NCBI GenBank assembly: GCA_023213315.1
Contig: JAKCPI010015814.1
Location: 124,001 to 188,000, forward strand
Source: Euborellia annulipes
Taxonomy: Eukaryota > Arthropoda > Insecta > Dermaptera > Anisolabididae
Length of the DNA stretch: 64,000 bases
Direction: 5' to 3'
Made by a program: the position numbers and the translations under genes. Positions 1 to 11,174 of this stretch are shown one piece after another. A model generated the notes under the pieces. The model saw only the letters and a list, made by a program, of their open reading frames with translations. It ran no database searches and was not told the DNA's origin. Each line of letters opens with the position of its first letter. Position 1 is the first letter of the stretch.

Positions 1-59
1 AAAGCCCATAGCTTTTGAATTAAACTGCAAAAACTGAAAAAAGTGCGAAAATTACGCAG

Positions 60-590
60 TTTTTCTCAACTCGCGGGAAGCACAACTTTTTTTGATTGCA
101 AAATGTGGTTTCGCACTCCCCCAAGGGGTCCAAATAACATACCAAAAATGCAGGAATACTTTACGTTTTGCGATTTAAATGTCGATATTGACTGGCCTAT
201 ATATAAAATGTTTAGTGTGCTTTGGGGGCAAAATGAGAATATACGTATATTATAAAAAATACATAATTTTTGAATTTTAATCAAAATCTTTGAAGGCAAT
301 TTTAAGAAAATCGAAAAAAACTGAAAATGTACATCAGTAAAGTACTAGTTGGCGATTTTGATCAAAAGTTTCCTGTCAGGTGCCAGGGGGCTACCTACCG
401 TAACTTAAATATCAAATTCCAACCTCCGAGCTTTTTTGATTCTTGAGACGTTCTGCCCACAGAAAGGCAGATAAACACATACAACCAAAGACCTGGACAT
501 CATTTTGCGGGACCCACCTTTTTGGTTTAAGAGGACCTCAAAACGTGTATTTCCATTAAAATCTCCACATCGAGTTTTTTACATAAATCC
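60..590 (-). repeat. Divergent copy of interspersed repeat family R
   Basis: Read on the minus strand this stretch resembles parts of the copies near 13.24-13.90 kb and 25.8-26.3 kb. Shared landmarks are the 'catcagtaaagtactagt' block near 330-350, a 'cctcaaaacgtg' block near 535-550 and the surrounding fragments of low complexity. The two short open frames here lie inside the repeat and have no family resemblance. The copy is degenerate and its ends are not defined. Confidence 0.55.
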
Positions 591-851
591 ACTACTTTTC
601 CTGTATAAATGTATAGGCCTATTAAGATATATATAGGTAAGATAAAATAATCAGTGACTGAAAATGTTCACCTTTGGTGTAATTACGTTGCAGTCTTAAG
701 GATAAGAACTATCCCCAGTATTCAAATTCTCAATGATGAAATTATCAAAGCTTTTTTTTTTTTTAAGAAATAATTATTGCAAGAAGTGATTTAATCGTTC
801 ATAGATAGGAATGTATTTAAAGTTTATAATAAAAATTTATTATTAGGATAA

Positions 852-2640
852 ATGAAACTAATAATAATTTCTTTGTTTTTAGTGACAAGTCAGAAAGCTC
901 TTCTTTTGATTGTTCTCCTGGCAAGTACTTTCATCGTAGGAGAATGTCGTAGAGGTGGTCGAGGAGGTAATGGCGGAAATGGTGGAAACTGCGCTAATGG
1001 ACAGCAAGCAGGACAAGCAGGCGAAAATGGCGAAGATGGACAAGAAGGTGGCGATGGAGGGAATGGCGGGGATGGAGGCGAAGGAGCTAATTGTGGAGGA
1101 TCATCAGCAGGCCGGGGAGGTCATGGAGGTCATGGAGGACATGGTGGAAGTGTTCGGATCGGATTTGATATTGGCGGACAAGGAGGCAATGGGGGAAATG
1201 GTGGTGATGGCGGTTATGGAGGAATAGGAGGAAATGGAGGAAATGGTGGTAATGGAGGAAGTGGTGGTAATGGCGGAAATGGCGGTAATGGAGGAAATGG
1301 TAAGTCTTAATTATTAATAAGTGCAGGCCTATACAAGGGCGGTCCTAGCCTTACATTATGGGGAGGGGTCACTGTTTTTTTTTTTTTTTATACTATAAAT
1401 AAATGGACCTGGACCCCAATAAATATATATTAATCAAATATGAGTATCGTTTAAGTCTTAAATGGCCTAAGTTGCCGAAAAGATTGTGTGAATGGGAGAG
1501 TGAGTGGGAAAAAAGTGTGTGTTAAAAAAAAAGAAGATTTTGGGGGGGGTCACGACCCCCTTGACCCCCCCTCTGGGACCGCCCTTGGGCCTATAAATGA
1601 TAGACCTATATATATTACTTGAAGTTGTGACTGTGATATGATTATAATGAAGGGAGCTATCAGCCAAATTGGAATGCTTGAGGTTCAATAAAACTCCCAG
1701 AATAAGACGTTTTGACCTGAATTATTTGGCCATATTCAGTTATTGGAAATTATGCACATATTGCAAAGGGCACATATGATTGAACCAGCCAGGATTTGTC
1801 AATAATAAAATATATTTGCTTAAGACAAAATTATATACAATAGTTCCTGTACTCAAGATCAGAGATGATTCATCTTTGCAATATGTGTGTAATTGCGAAT
1901 AAGTGAAGATGGCCGAAATTCAGGCCGAAACGTCTTATTCTGGGTGTTTTATTGAACCTCGAACATTCCAATTTGGCTGATATCTCCTCCATGCCTTCAT
2001 TATAATGATAGATATAATTAATACTTTTCGCAATTTATTTTCTTTCTTAAAATAATTTATAATCAATCATTTCAAATATCATTAGGACAAATGAAATTGA
2101 ATATTAAATTGAGAAAATGAATGAAAAAATACACTAAAGAAAAATTTTTAAATTTAGTCTTAATCAGTTTAATTTGAAGTGGTCCTTATTTAAGTAATCA
2201 TTCTTTTTCCTAAACCAATCATAATCAAAATCTAAAAACAATATAGGCTCTAGAATTCATAATTTTTTCTATTGTAGATGTATGATAATTTTTTTTTCTT
2301 TAAAAAATGAATGATGGATTAGTTAAATTAATAATGAATGAATGATTGGGCAGGTGGACGTGGGGGTAACGGCGGCAACGGCGGTAACGGTGGCAACGGA
2401 GGCAACGGGGGTAACGGCGGCAACGGAGGAAGCAATAACGGAGGCGACGCAGGTCGTTAATCCTCGCTGAATCAATTTTGAGCACCAAATGACAACTATT
2501 CGCACTTTTTTTTTGCAAGATATTAATATTCAAATATACTAATAATTATATTATGCTTTTTATCTGCAGGTGATTTCGCTACAAATTTACAATTTACAAT
2601 ACAAGATACAATCCAATCTATATTTGATACGATAGAATAA
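852..2640 (+). CDS. Secreted glycine/asparagine-rich protein, three exons
   Basis: Exons are 852-1299, 2354-2452 and 2570-2640; both introns are phase 1 (donors gtaagt at 1300 and gtcgtt at 2453; acceptors ending at 2353 and 2569). The protein starts with a hydrophobic leader ending near VGEC, followed by about 150 residues of GGN/GGD/GGH repeats, two cysteines inside the repeat, and a non-repetitive 22-residue C-terminus encoded by exon 3 with [11 protein letters not shown] at its end. Exon 2 reads only GGN-type repeats in the same frame, which strongly supports the splice model. The start is uncertain: a tttttag acceptor at about 881 could mean that the true leader begins in an unseen upstream exon at the TSQKALLL segment. 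An AATAAA lies at 2656. Low-complexity glycine-rich secreted proteins in arthropods include cuticle, glue and antimicrobial types; the sequence does not decide which this is. Confidence 0.72.
1334..1587. mobile_element. hAT-type MITE with 8-bp TSD, holding a SINE tail
   Basis: The ends are CAAGGGCGGTCC and GGACCGCCCTTG. Both sides carry the 8-bp duplication ggcctata (1326-1333 and 1588-1595). The interior from about 1400 to 1530 matches the 3' half of SINE family 1 (cctggacccc, gccgaaaaga, tgtgaatg blocks), so the element has captured or been invaded by that sequence. It lies in intron 1 of the glycine-rich gene. Confidence 0.85.
1641..2006. mobile_element. Foldback element with roughly 100-bp inverted arms
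   Basis: The arm 1641-1740 is repeated inverted at about 1896-2006 (attataatgaagg, ccaaattgga, ttcaataaaac, agaataagacgtttt blocks). The right arm contains TGAAGATGGCC...GGCCGAAACGTC, a motif shared with the other foldback elements here. It sits in intron 1 of the glycine-rich gene. Confidence 0.8.
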
Positions 2641-2655
2641 ATTTTAATGTGATAA

Positions 2656-2661
2656 AATAAA
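2656..2661 (+). promoter_or_regulatory. Polyadenylation signal of the glycine-rich gene
   Basis: AATAAA 16 bases after the proposed stop. A second copy at 2636-2641 overlaps the stop codon. Both fit a 3' end soon after exon 3. Confidence 0.5.
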
Positions 2662-4400
2662 ATTTAAAATAGTCATCACAATTAACGAGAATGATATTAT
2701 TGTTTTTAATTATGTTAAATTCCTTTTTTGTTCATATTTAAGGATTATCATAAATATTTTATGATATATGTAAACCAGAATAATGCTCATTTACAAATCA
2801 TTTATTTGTTATTTAAAATTACATCTCACTAATAACAGAGTTTCATTATCAAATTTAGTAAATTTTTTTGGATTACCAAAATATGGTGTTACTGTAAACA
2901 GTATATCGACTAAAGACATAATTAAACAAGATTGATAAAGTTGATTGTTGAACCGGACGTAAGCCATAATCTAATTACAATAATTCAAAAATAAAATAAT
3001 TTAATGGAATTTAGAAAGTTAGGGATGAAGTGAGGTCTGAATGACAAATAGATGATCCATCAAATCCGATGGGATTAAGGCGTACATTGAGTTTTTAAGT
3101 CCTATAAATATTTTTTTAATTATTATGAATGTGGGAGTTTGATGCAAAATATAAAATTAAATTTAGAAATTTTTATTTATTTCTAAAAGAAATTAATATC
3201 ATTTGAGAATGGCCAAAAATAATTTTTTTTAATGAATACTTAAGATATTGGTGTTCCATAATTAGTATGAAAATTTTTTGGAAATGTATTTTTTATAAAA
3301 ATACTCATTATGTCAGTCGTCCCACTCACGTAGTATACCTACGTGCACAGTACACCATGACGCAATTATATTCTAACATTGGAATAACCTTGCGTTCAAT
3401 AGACTACCAAAAGTTATGCAAAATTAGACAACCTTTTTTCAGATTTCTCAGACATGGGGCATAGGAGATATTATTTTCATCCAGTAAAAATAATAATTAT
3501 ATAGCCTATATAAGCTTATATATATATATTTAAGAAATTTTTATTAAATATTTTATAATTATTCAAAAATTTTTAATATCATAATTCCATATTAAAAGTT
3601 TTAATGTTAATTCTAAATTTTTTATTTATCATTTGTGCATTTGTACAAGAAAAAAATAAAAAAGAGAAAATCTTTTAAAATATTTTTGTTAAAATTTTAA
3701 TTAAAAATTTTGAAAAAAGTGATATGATAAAATGAGTTTTTATATCAATACAATTTATTTCTTGCCTTTTCATCTATCCTATTTTAACTTTTCCTTGGGA
3801 GAGTTACAATTTCTATTGCTTGCAATTGTTGTATAATTTGCAGTTTAAAACACTTAACTAATTCACTCTTAATGTGCTGGCATATAAAATTAAGCAATTT
3901 GAAAGGGCTACTTACTAAGTAAAACAAATACTAACTCGCATTAAATCATTAATAATGGACTAAACTAGTTTCACACACAGGAGAGGGTGTCCCATTGCTT
4001 ATTTTTGCTGACAAGGATGGAGGGATTAATCCGTTGCCAACATAGGAATATTTAAACAATAAAAAGGTCGGACGGAAAAAAAAGGCCAGTGCTAAGGTGG
4101 AACGTCCTCCGGTTGCCATCCGTACGAATAATATTAAACAATAAATACGATAAACAAATTTCATTATGAGGAAATGCTTTTTTCAACTACTTATTCTTTT
4201 AATTGAAGGCTTAAGACAACGACTCAAAAAGGTAAAAAAATCATTGAATGCAAATTCTCAATGAATGAAAAAAAGCATGTTAAATTGATATGATAAGGAT
4301 TCAAAGGGACAAGTGAACATGTTCGGATTATATGTATTTATATAAATTACTTCTGTAGACAAAGATATTATTCAGAAATTTATATTTGCAAACTTCTTCT
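2662..4400. other. AT-rich stretch without a recognisable gene
   Basis: No cysteine-rich exon, transposase or RT motif was seen. A 71-codon minus frame at 3949-4164 begins with a hydrophobic leader but shows no family features. Otherwise it is AT-rich sequence with scattered homopolymers. Confidence 0.5.
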
Positions 4401-4617
4401 TCTTTCTTCGCCTTAATCCCGGTATGCGGGGTCGGCGGATCATGGATTATTGCGACCGGGAAGGAATAGAACAAGCCGGCCCGTCGCACGGTCTGACGCC
4501 TGTTGAAAATATAGAAAGGGAAGAGACTGACATGCAAAGAACAGAAGTGCTGCCAGTCCCAGCTAGGGCAGCTCGTGGTCGCTATCCATGTACCCACAAG
4601 GAGTGGGCCCCTGAGCT
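4400..4617. repeat. Interspersed repeat family D, copy 1
   Basis: Shares blocks with 7640-7912 and 41620-41895: 'atgcggggtcggcgga', 'gcccgtcgcacggtctg', 'gcctgttgaaaa', 'cagacatacaaagaacagaa', 'agctcgtggtcgc' and 'gtgggcccctgag'. It has no coding capacity I can defend. The relatively GC-rich block contrasts with the flanks. Confidence 0.7.
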
Positions 4618-4868
4618 TAATTTATATTTGCAAACAGTTCAAATAATTATTTATTTATTTATTTATTTATTGATAATTATTATTTATTTATTTATTGATA
4701 ATTATACAATCGCACAACAGAATTTCTTCCAATTATAGGGCGAAGGGAAACATATAAATAACAAAGACAAAGAAAAAAAAAAAAAAAAAAAAAAAAACAA
4801 AAACAAAAAACAAAAAAAAAAATATTACATCATGAATGCTGTTGCAAAGTTACATAAATTAATTTTAT

Positions 4869-5180
4869 TTATGAAGAGGCCTCCCTTCTCGTATATTCTA
4901 CAATCATTTTAAATATAGGAGACCTCTCCATCATTCTAGTTCGAGCCCTACCGATATGGAAGAGGGACCCAGATCTTAGGGAAAATGCTGGGACCCTAAA
5001 GCCTATCTTGGCCAGCAATTCAGGGGAGTCCCAACAGTTTCCCAATAAATTATTTAAGTTATTAATGGAGTCGTCCCTTCTCCTCTCGGCAAGGCTCTTG
5101 ACAGTAAACATATCCAGCAATTCAGTATATCTCACCATAGTTCCCGATATTCCAATTTCTTTCCAAAATAAAAACTTCAA
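4869..5180 (-). pseudogene. Non-LTR retrotransposon RT C-terminal fragment
   Basis: A 103-codon minus frame carries the pattern typical of the extreme C-terminus of arthropod non-LTR reverse transcriptases: an ERRR run, then LLGNCWDSPELLAKIGFRVP, an arginine-containing spacer, LFH, and a terminal SPIFKM. Only the thumb-side tail is present; the catalytic YxDD region and endonuclease are absent, so this is a truncated relic. It is not the same copy or sequence as the 8.2-8.8 kb fragment. The identification rests on the remembered pattern of the family. Confidence 0.5.
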
Positions 5181-6744
5181 ATAATTAAAAATAAAAAAGC
5201 GATAATATATTTTAAATTGTCTATTTTTTAGTTTTTATTTTTAAGTTAAAGGTTTTTTCCTCATCGGAGGCCATTTAGACCCCATCGCTATTTATTTCAA
5301 CTTGAATAACAAATTGACTATTTAGAAGATAAAATAAAAAATAAACAATACTTTCTCTCTATATATATTTCATATATAGGGTAAGAGAAAGTAAAAATAG
5401 ATACGAAAAAAGATAGGTCACCATTTCAATTTAAAATTTCATATTTAGAATGATTTATAAATAGGGAATGAATGAGCTTAAATATGAAAATCTCGATAAT
5501 TCGAAATTGTCAAGTTCTATGGTAGATGAAATGGATAGATCTTTTTACATACATTCAATATTAAAATTTTAATTAAATTGATTCAATGAAAAAAAGATAA
5601 ACAATTTGAAAAGTAATCTATTTTATTAAGCATGAAACGCGTGAAAACGAAATATGGCGTGTAAATAAATAGTAAACTGACAGAATACTTTATGATTTTG
5701 TTTAGATAAATATAGAAGATAAAAAATATGTTAATTAAATCTTCTTTTGGAATTTTTTATAATAAAAAGAGTTGATCAATAGTTTGCTCCCATATTTTAA
5801 TATTAATTTATTCTTTCTAAATATTGTAATTGGTAATCAGATATTTTTTTTAATTGCTAAAAAAAAACTATTGAAGATTTCGACAAAATGGAATTTAATA
5901 GAAAACATTCCCAAACCAAGATTAAATTTGGGTTAGATGGCTCTGAAAAATAAGTGTGTGGAACATCCCCTGGTAGCGATCGATATACTGTATTATAATC
6001 TAAATGTATATATACGGGTATATACAATAATAAAACCCCTAAATGGCCAAGAGCAGGGCCGCAGACAGACTTGACGGGTCCCGGGGCTACATAATAATAC
6101 GGGCTCCCCCCACCCTTATTTTTTTTTAGTATGTAAAGGCTATTGTGCCAACAATTTTTTACACAGTTTTTGAAACAGTTATACATAGCTTACATTATTT
6201 ATTTAAATAAAAAAGTTATTTAAAAATTTTTCAAAATTTCCTAAACATAGGGTTACCATAAGTTATTGAGGCCAGACCTTGACAGAGGACTTCCGGGGGA
6301 GTCTGGGGGTATGGAAAATTTTTTGAAAATTAAACAGTGAAATCTGCTTTTCAGCTATCCTGAGACGGGAAAAATATTATAAATCTTGCTTTGAGCTTAA
6401 AGGGCCCGAGCCTCTCAGGAAAAAATTTCAAAAAAATGATTTTTTTATTGAAATTTTAAGATTTGAGCTTAAAGGACCCGAGTTTCTCAAGAAAAAATTT
6501 AAAAAATATGATTTTTTTTTAATTGAAATTTTAAGAGCTTAAAGGGCCCGGGCCTGAGGCCCTGGACAAGAGGGAACATTCAAAAAAAAAAAAAAAAGAA
6601 AGAAAACATTCGAATCTTTGATTTCTGATGGATTTTAGGAAATTAACTTCACTAGAATATGAAAAAATATAAATATTAGCCCAAATTTGGACATTGTAGA
6701 AGAATTATTTGACTTTGAGGATGTACAAGATTATATAACTCACT
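5181..6744. other. Repeat debris, no gene seen
   Basis: Contains the short palindromic block 'tactttctctcta...gggtaagagaaagta' at about 5349-5395, seen at several other sites, and GC-rich 'aagggcccgggcctgaggccc' type repeats at about 6290-6565 that occur two to three times in tandem-like succession. The open frame at 5857-6186 lies over these and is not convincing. Confidence 0.5.
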
Positions 6745-6896
6745 AAATGTATTTTGAAGTTTAGACTACTTGTAACAGGATTCAGATGGATTGAATGACT
6801 TATAATAAAAAATTATTTTTTACAAAAAATTTTTTTTTTATTATAAGTCATTCAATCCATCTGAATCCTGATACAAGTAAACTTCAAAATACATTT
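6745..6896. repeat. Near-perfect hairpin (foldback) of about 150 bp
   Basis: The left arm (aaatgtattttgaagttta, ggattcagatgg, attgaatgacttataata) is mirrored on the right with a few mismatches, leaving a short T/A-rich loop near 6815-6835. A short foldback MITE is the likeliest reading. It is long for a microRNA precursor. Confidence 0.75.
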
Positions 6897-7479
6897 ACAA
6901 TTTGTTAGCGAGTTGTAGAAGAATGTTAATTTTGATATACACTTATTTTTTAGCTAGTTATGGCTTTGAGATTAGGTTCAGTCAAATGTAAGGACGTGTT
7001 GGCTCCTAATACCAGATAGTTTCGGGTCCCAATAATTCCTTCTTGCCTACCATAAAATTGTACAGCTATAATACGAACTTCAATTGCTATAATTTTTATA
7101 ATTCAATATATATAAAACTTTACATCTACCTCTAATAAAATGTAACCTGTTTTTTTTTATTCATTTTTCTATGGAAAATTGCGACACACCTCTCTCTCTC
7201 TCTCTTTCTCACACATACACATCTACCCAAGGGAATTTTTTACCACAACATCCTGGCCTCCAAACAATACAATTATTTATATATCTGTTTTTTTTTTTAT
7301 ATATTAATCTGATACAGAAATTCAAGGTTAACAAAAGTACTTAACTTATTATATCATTTTGTTTTGAATAGACTCCAAATGTGGGTGAGATTTATTTTAT
7401 TGACTACTCACCATTAGGGGGGGGGGAAATAATCGATTATCGATTATGAAAAATAATCGAATATTGGATCCGGACAGAC

Positions 7480-7626
7480 GAACTTTTTTTTTTGTAAAAT
7501 TTCCATTTTCCCTCTTGCGAAAATCATTTGATCTTTTTTGTTTTTAAGCGCGAATCTCATCCCATCTTTTCAAACTCAGGTTTCGGCTGGTTTTTGGCCG
7601 AAATCGAAACTTCAGTCGGTTCCTAA
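7480..7626. mobile_element. Fragment of the CGACCGAAA-ended MITE family
   Basis: The right end reads 'ggccgaaatcgaaacttcagtcggttccta', matching one terminus of the complete copies at 14834-15201 and 45194-45404. The left end is missing or altered. Confidence 0.55.
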
Positions 7627-7639
7627 TTACCTAATTATT

Positions 7640-7912
7640 ACCTATATGCCCCATTGCGGGGCCGACACGAAAAAAGATGTGACTCTGTTTAGTCCATAGG
7701 CAAAGGACAGTATAAAGGAAGCAGAACTATTTCCCTTCAATATAGGATTGAAGGGACCGAAGAAATGGGCAGGCCGGCCCGTCGTACGGTCTGTCGCCTG
7801 TTGAAAAGAGGAAGGAAGAGACAGACATACAAAGAACAGAAGGACTGCCTGTCCCAGCTCGGGCTGCTCGTGGTCGCCATCCAAGTACCCCGAAGTTGTG
7901 GGCCCCTGAGCA
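7640..7912. repeat. Interspersed repeat family D, copy 2
   Basis: Same block order as the copy at 4400-4617 and the copy at 41620-41895, beginning with 'ccattgcggggccgac' and ending at 'gtgggcccctgag'. The three copies differ by small indels, consistent with an old dispersed family. Confidence 0.75.
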
Positions 7913-8177
7913 AAACTTTTCTATATTATTAATATTTTATTATAATAATTAATATTTTATTCTATCGTTATTTAAATAATAGTATTTCATAAACAAATAA
8001 AGACAAAATAAAAGCTCCGATGATGTGTCAAACCAGAACCGAAACGTCAGCGTTTGATTAAAGATTTTTTATTTAATTAATGAAATAATATTGACCGCAT
8101 TTTCTGAAATAATTCCTACTTGCCTTGTTCTAAATATTTTAGGTAAATATTTCTGATTAATATTCACTAATCTAAAG

Positions 8178-8840
8178 TTTTTTTTTTTTTTTTTTTTTTT
8201 TGGAATGGGTGCATAAGGTCCGAAGACCTATAATGACCAGTGGTCACAAGCAGCCAGGAAGAAAATAAAAACAAAAGGAGAAGCATAAAAGGGTAACTCA
8301 ACTGCGGGAACTGAGAAGATGCCTGTTGAGGTTAGACTTGAAAGTCTGAAGATTGTAGGTTTTGGGGAAGATAGACGCAGGGAGCTTGTTCCAATCACGG
8401 GAGGTCATGGGGACAAAGGAAGAATGAAATTGACTAGTTCTATTAATCGTGATCAGAACAGCATAGGGATGCTGGGACGATGCCTCTCTTGTGTTCCGTG
8501 AATATGTTGCATTGGGTGGGATAATTGATTTTAATTCGGCAGAGCATTGACCATGGTAATACCTGTAGAAGGGAGAGAGTGCAGACACGCTTCTTCTATG
8601 ATCTAGTGACTGTAGGGATGCGGTAAGGGTAGAATCACCTATCAGTCTAAATGCACGCCTCTGTATGGCTTCCAAGGAGGAGAGAGCGTCTTTCGCCAAA
8701 GGTGGGAACCATATTCAAGACACATTCGAATTTGGGCTTTATAGAGGATTAGGAATTGTTGGGGGAAACCCAATTTCCTTGCGGTAGATTTAACCACAGA
8801 AGAGATGTCGTTGCTCCAGGAGAGATCACTCACAGAACAG
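8178..8840 (-). pseudogene. 5'-truncated Jockey-like LINE with poly(A) tail
   Basis: On the minus strand two overlapping frames (about 8833-8642 and 8699-8298) give the C-terminal part of a non-LTR reverse transcriptase: LSWSNDISSVV, YKAQIRMCLEYGSHLW, then SSLEAIQRRAFRLIGDS, SLDHRRSVSALSPFYRYYHG, and TSRDWNKLPASIFP. The switch of frame near 8690-8700 is a frameshift, so the fragment is dead. A run of T at 8178-8200 on the plus strand is the poly(A) tail of the minus-strand insertion. The catalytic YxDD and endonuclease domains are missing, as expected for a 5'-truncated insertion. A second, shorter copy lies at 48588-48773. Confidence 0.85.
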
Positions 8841-8904
8841 AAAATGAATCTTTGAACTCGAGACTATTATTGCTGTAAATAAGGGGAGGGCAAATCCTAT
8901 TTTT

Positions 8905-9170
8905 TTTGTCTAGACACTCACACTTTTTTCTCAATTACACTCACATTCACATACACATTCACACTGTCTTTTCGGCACCTCAGGCCGTATAAGACATTTA
9001 CGATATCCGTTATTGATTAAAATACATATTTGGGGTCCAGGCATTCTTATTTAAGCCATTTGGTATCCAAATGTCTTAAATAAAATCACCCGACTGCCTG
9101 GGGTCAGAACCCGCGACTTTTGGTATACGAGGTTAGCACGCTAACTCCTACAACAGCCCCGAGGGCCTAA
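8905..9170 (-). mobile_element. SINE family 1, minus-strand copy
   Basis: The tRNA-like head is at the right (about 9100-9165, 'gcgggttc' box region and 'ggttagcacgctaactcctaca'). The internal hairpin of two 'aagccatttgg' arms lies near 9050-9080, and the 'gtcttttcggcacctcaggcc' and TG/CA-rich tail at 8915-8985. Orientation and block order match the plus copies at 17163 and 32363. Confidence 0.85.
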
Positions 9171-9376
9171 ATAGAGTTGTAGATTAGTCATAATTAGGGC
9201 GAAGAGAGAGTGAGAGAAAAGACGATCATGACATTTGTTATAAAAAGAAATTTTACAAATTTTAATAACATTGATGTTAAATGACTTGCTTCTCAAAAAT
9301 CATCAGCCTTTTTGACATCTTAGGCCATATAGACTTTAACGATTCATATTATTTTAGATATATAACGTAATTAGAG

Positions 9377-9627
9377 CAAGGGCGTATTAAAGGGGGGGGG
9401 GCGATCGCCCCCCCCCCCCCCCCCGAGAAGAAATTCAAAACGTTATAAAAACTAGTAATCTAAAGAAATTATGATTTCCGCTCTTTAATTTCAATTGAAT
9501 TTGTTACCAATCAATTTAAATAAATGGGAAAGGGGTATAAATGGCCATAGATGCCGTCAAAGTCCTTAAATAAAAAAATAAAATAAAAAACCGCCCCCCC
9601 CGACAAAATTGCTTTAATCCGCCACTG
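9377..9627. mobile_element. MITE of the GGCGGATTAA family
   Basis: Ends CAAGGGCGTATTAA and TTAATCCGCCACTG, flanked by aattagag and tattagag (7 of 8 identical). Poly-G/poly-C tracts sit just inside the ends. The internal block 'taaatggccatagatgccgtcaaagtccttaaataaa' resembles the 3' tail of SINE family 2. Sister copies are at 34343-34591 and 48130-48366. Confidence 0.8.
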
Positions 9628-10425
9628 TATTAGAGGGTCCAGGCATATTTATTTAGTATGCAAATACATAACTCGCACCCCTTGGCTTTAAGACTATAAA
9701 TATTGGACATTTGTCTACATCTCAAGCCTCTCAGTCACGGGGGGGGGGGAGTTAGTAAATGTTATTAAAAACAAATAAAGTCACTTCATTCAGTAATAAA
9801 GTAAAATATATATATGATATATTTTATATGCTTCATTTACTTACTGGGTCAGAATCAAAACCTTTACATTTGTTGAGATTTCAGCTTTTGTCTCTTTTAT
9901 CCATTTCCTCCTCCCCGCTCACTACCCCCATATACAACGCATGTAGATCTAACAAAATTGGAAATATTCAACTTTGGTCGAATAAGTCCAAATGGAAAAA
10001 TTAATAAATGGAAAGTGGTAGGATTTAAAAAAAAATTATACAATATCTGAATTTCTATTAAAAATTTTTTTTTTAATATAATCGACACAGATAACAATAA
10101 AATATTTGCACGAATGATTGTTAAAAAATGAATTACCTTTATTCATGCGTGAATGATTAAAAAAAAAGCATAAACAAATACTAATAGAAGCCGGATGAAT
10201 GTCTTCAAAAAATAGGTTGTCTATTTAAAATGTGACTATAAAAAAATGTTTAATAATTACATTCTTATTCAATATTCATTATAATAATGCATTGAGATTC
10301 TTAGAACAGTATGAAAAAGTAATAACAAAAGAGGAACTTCCATTTATAGATTATTTAAATTTTAAATAGCATAGCTTGTTAAAACTTCCCGGAGGGTAGA
10401 CCACCCAAACTACAGAGTATATAAG
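9628..10425. other. No gene seen
   Basis: AT-rich sequence with short open frames in both directions (9759-10004, 9897-10097) that show no signal, domain or splice-site pattern. Confidence 0.5.
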
Positions 10426-10719
10426 CAGTGGCGTACCGGGGGGGGCGAGGGGGGCGAGGGGGGGGCAAGGGGGGCGGTCCGCCCCGTCCCCGAGCCGGCA
10501 TAGGCCCCCATATATTTATAAAAAAAAATTTAATGAAAATTTCCTTTTGAGAGGCCCCGGGGCCCTTGGAGTTCAGGGTAGGACTATTTTAAAAATATTT
10601 TTGTGTATGGAGGAGAGGGATATTTAAAGATGACCATCCCCCCCAAAAAAAAAAAATTCAATATAAGGCCCCCTACTTTAGTGCCGCCCTAGGCCCCCAA
10701 CTGCCTCGGTACGCCTCTG
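10426..10719. mobile_element. hAT-type MITE with 8-bp TSD tatataag
   Basis: Ends CAGTGGCGTACC and GGTACGCCTCTG; identical duplications at 10418-10425 and 10720-10727. Same family as 34000-34303. G-rich and C-rich tracts lie inside the ends. Confidence 0.88.
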
Positions 10720-11174
10720 TATATAAGTTAATTTTCATAACAACTTTCGGGCTGAGAGAAAAAATAACACAATAAAAGTACTTAAGGATTAATAAATTCT
10801 TTTTGACTTATTGGATAATGAGAAATCCAAATGACTAACTTATTAACGAATTTTTTCGATTAATTACTCGAGAGGGCACAAAATATGTTCGGTTATTATT
10901 TCTACCTAGTTTAAATAATAACTAATAAGTGGTCCTTTTGAGAGCAGCTTTGGAACAATTGATTACACAGCTCAACAAAAGATTTTTTTTTAGGTTTCTC
11001 TTCTAATGTTGGAATTCCGATTCAACAGTTAAATTTCCATTTTTAGGTTTTAAAGTTTGCTTTTGTTTAATTCGTACAGGGGTTGGACAAAATAAAAAAA
11101 AAACTCAAAATGTGTGTACTTTTTCAGTTTTTCGCTTATATCTCGTAAACTAAGCATATTTTGTGAATTATAAT

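Noticed and set aside
955..1227. Second open frame over the glycine-rich exon
   Set aside because: It is the +1 shadow of the GGN repeat, giving a methionine/glutamate-rich translation; no independent start or splice support.
3949..4164. Minus frame with a hydrophobic start
   Set aside because: A leader-like start alone is common in AT-rich DNA; there is no cysteine pattern, donor site or homologous exon nearby.
6745..6896. microRNA precursor
   Set aside because: The arms are too long and too perfect for a typical pre-miRNA; a foldback MITE is simpler.
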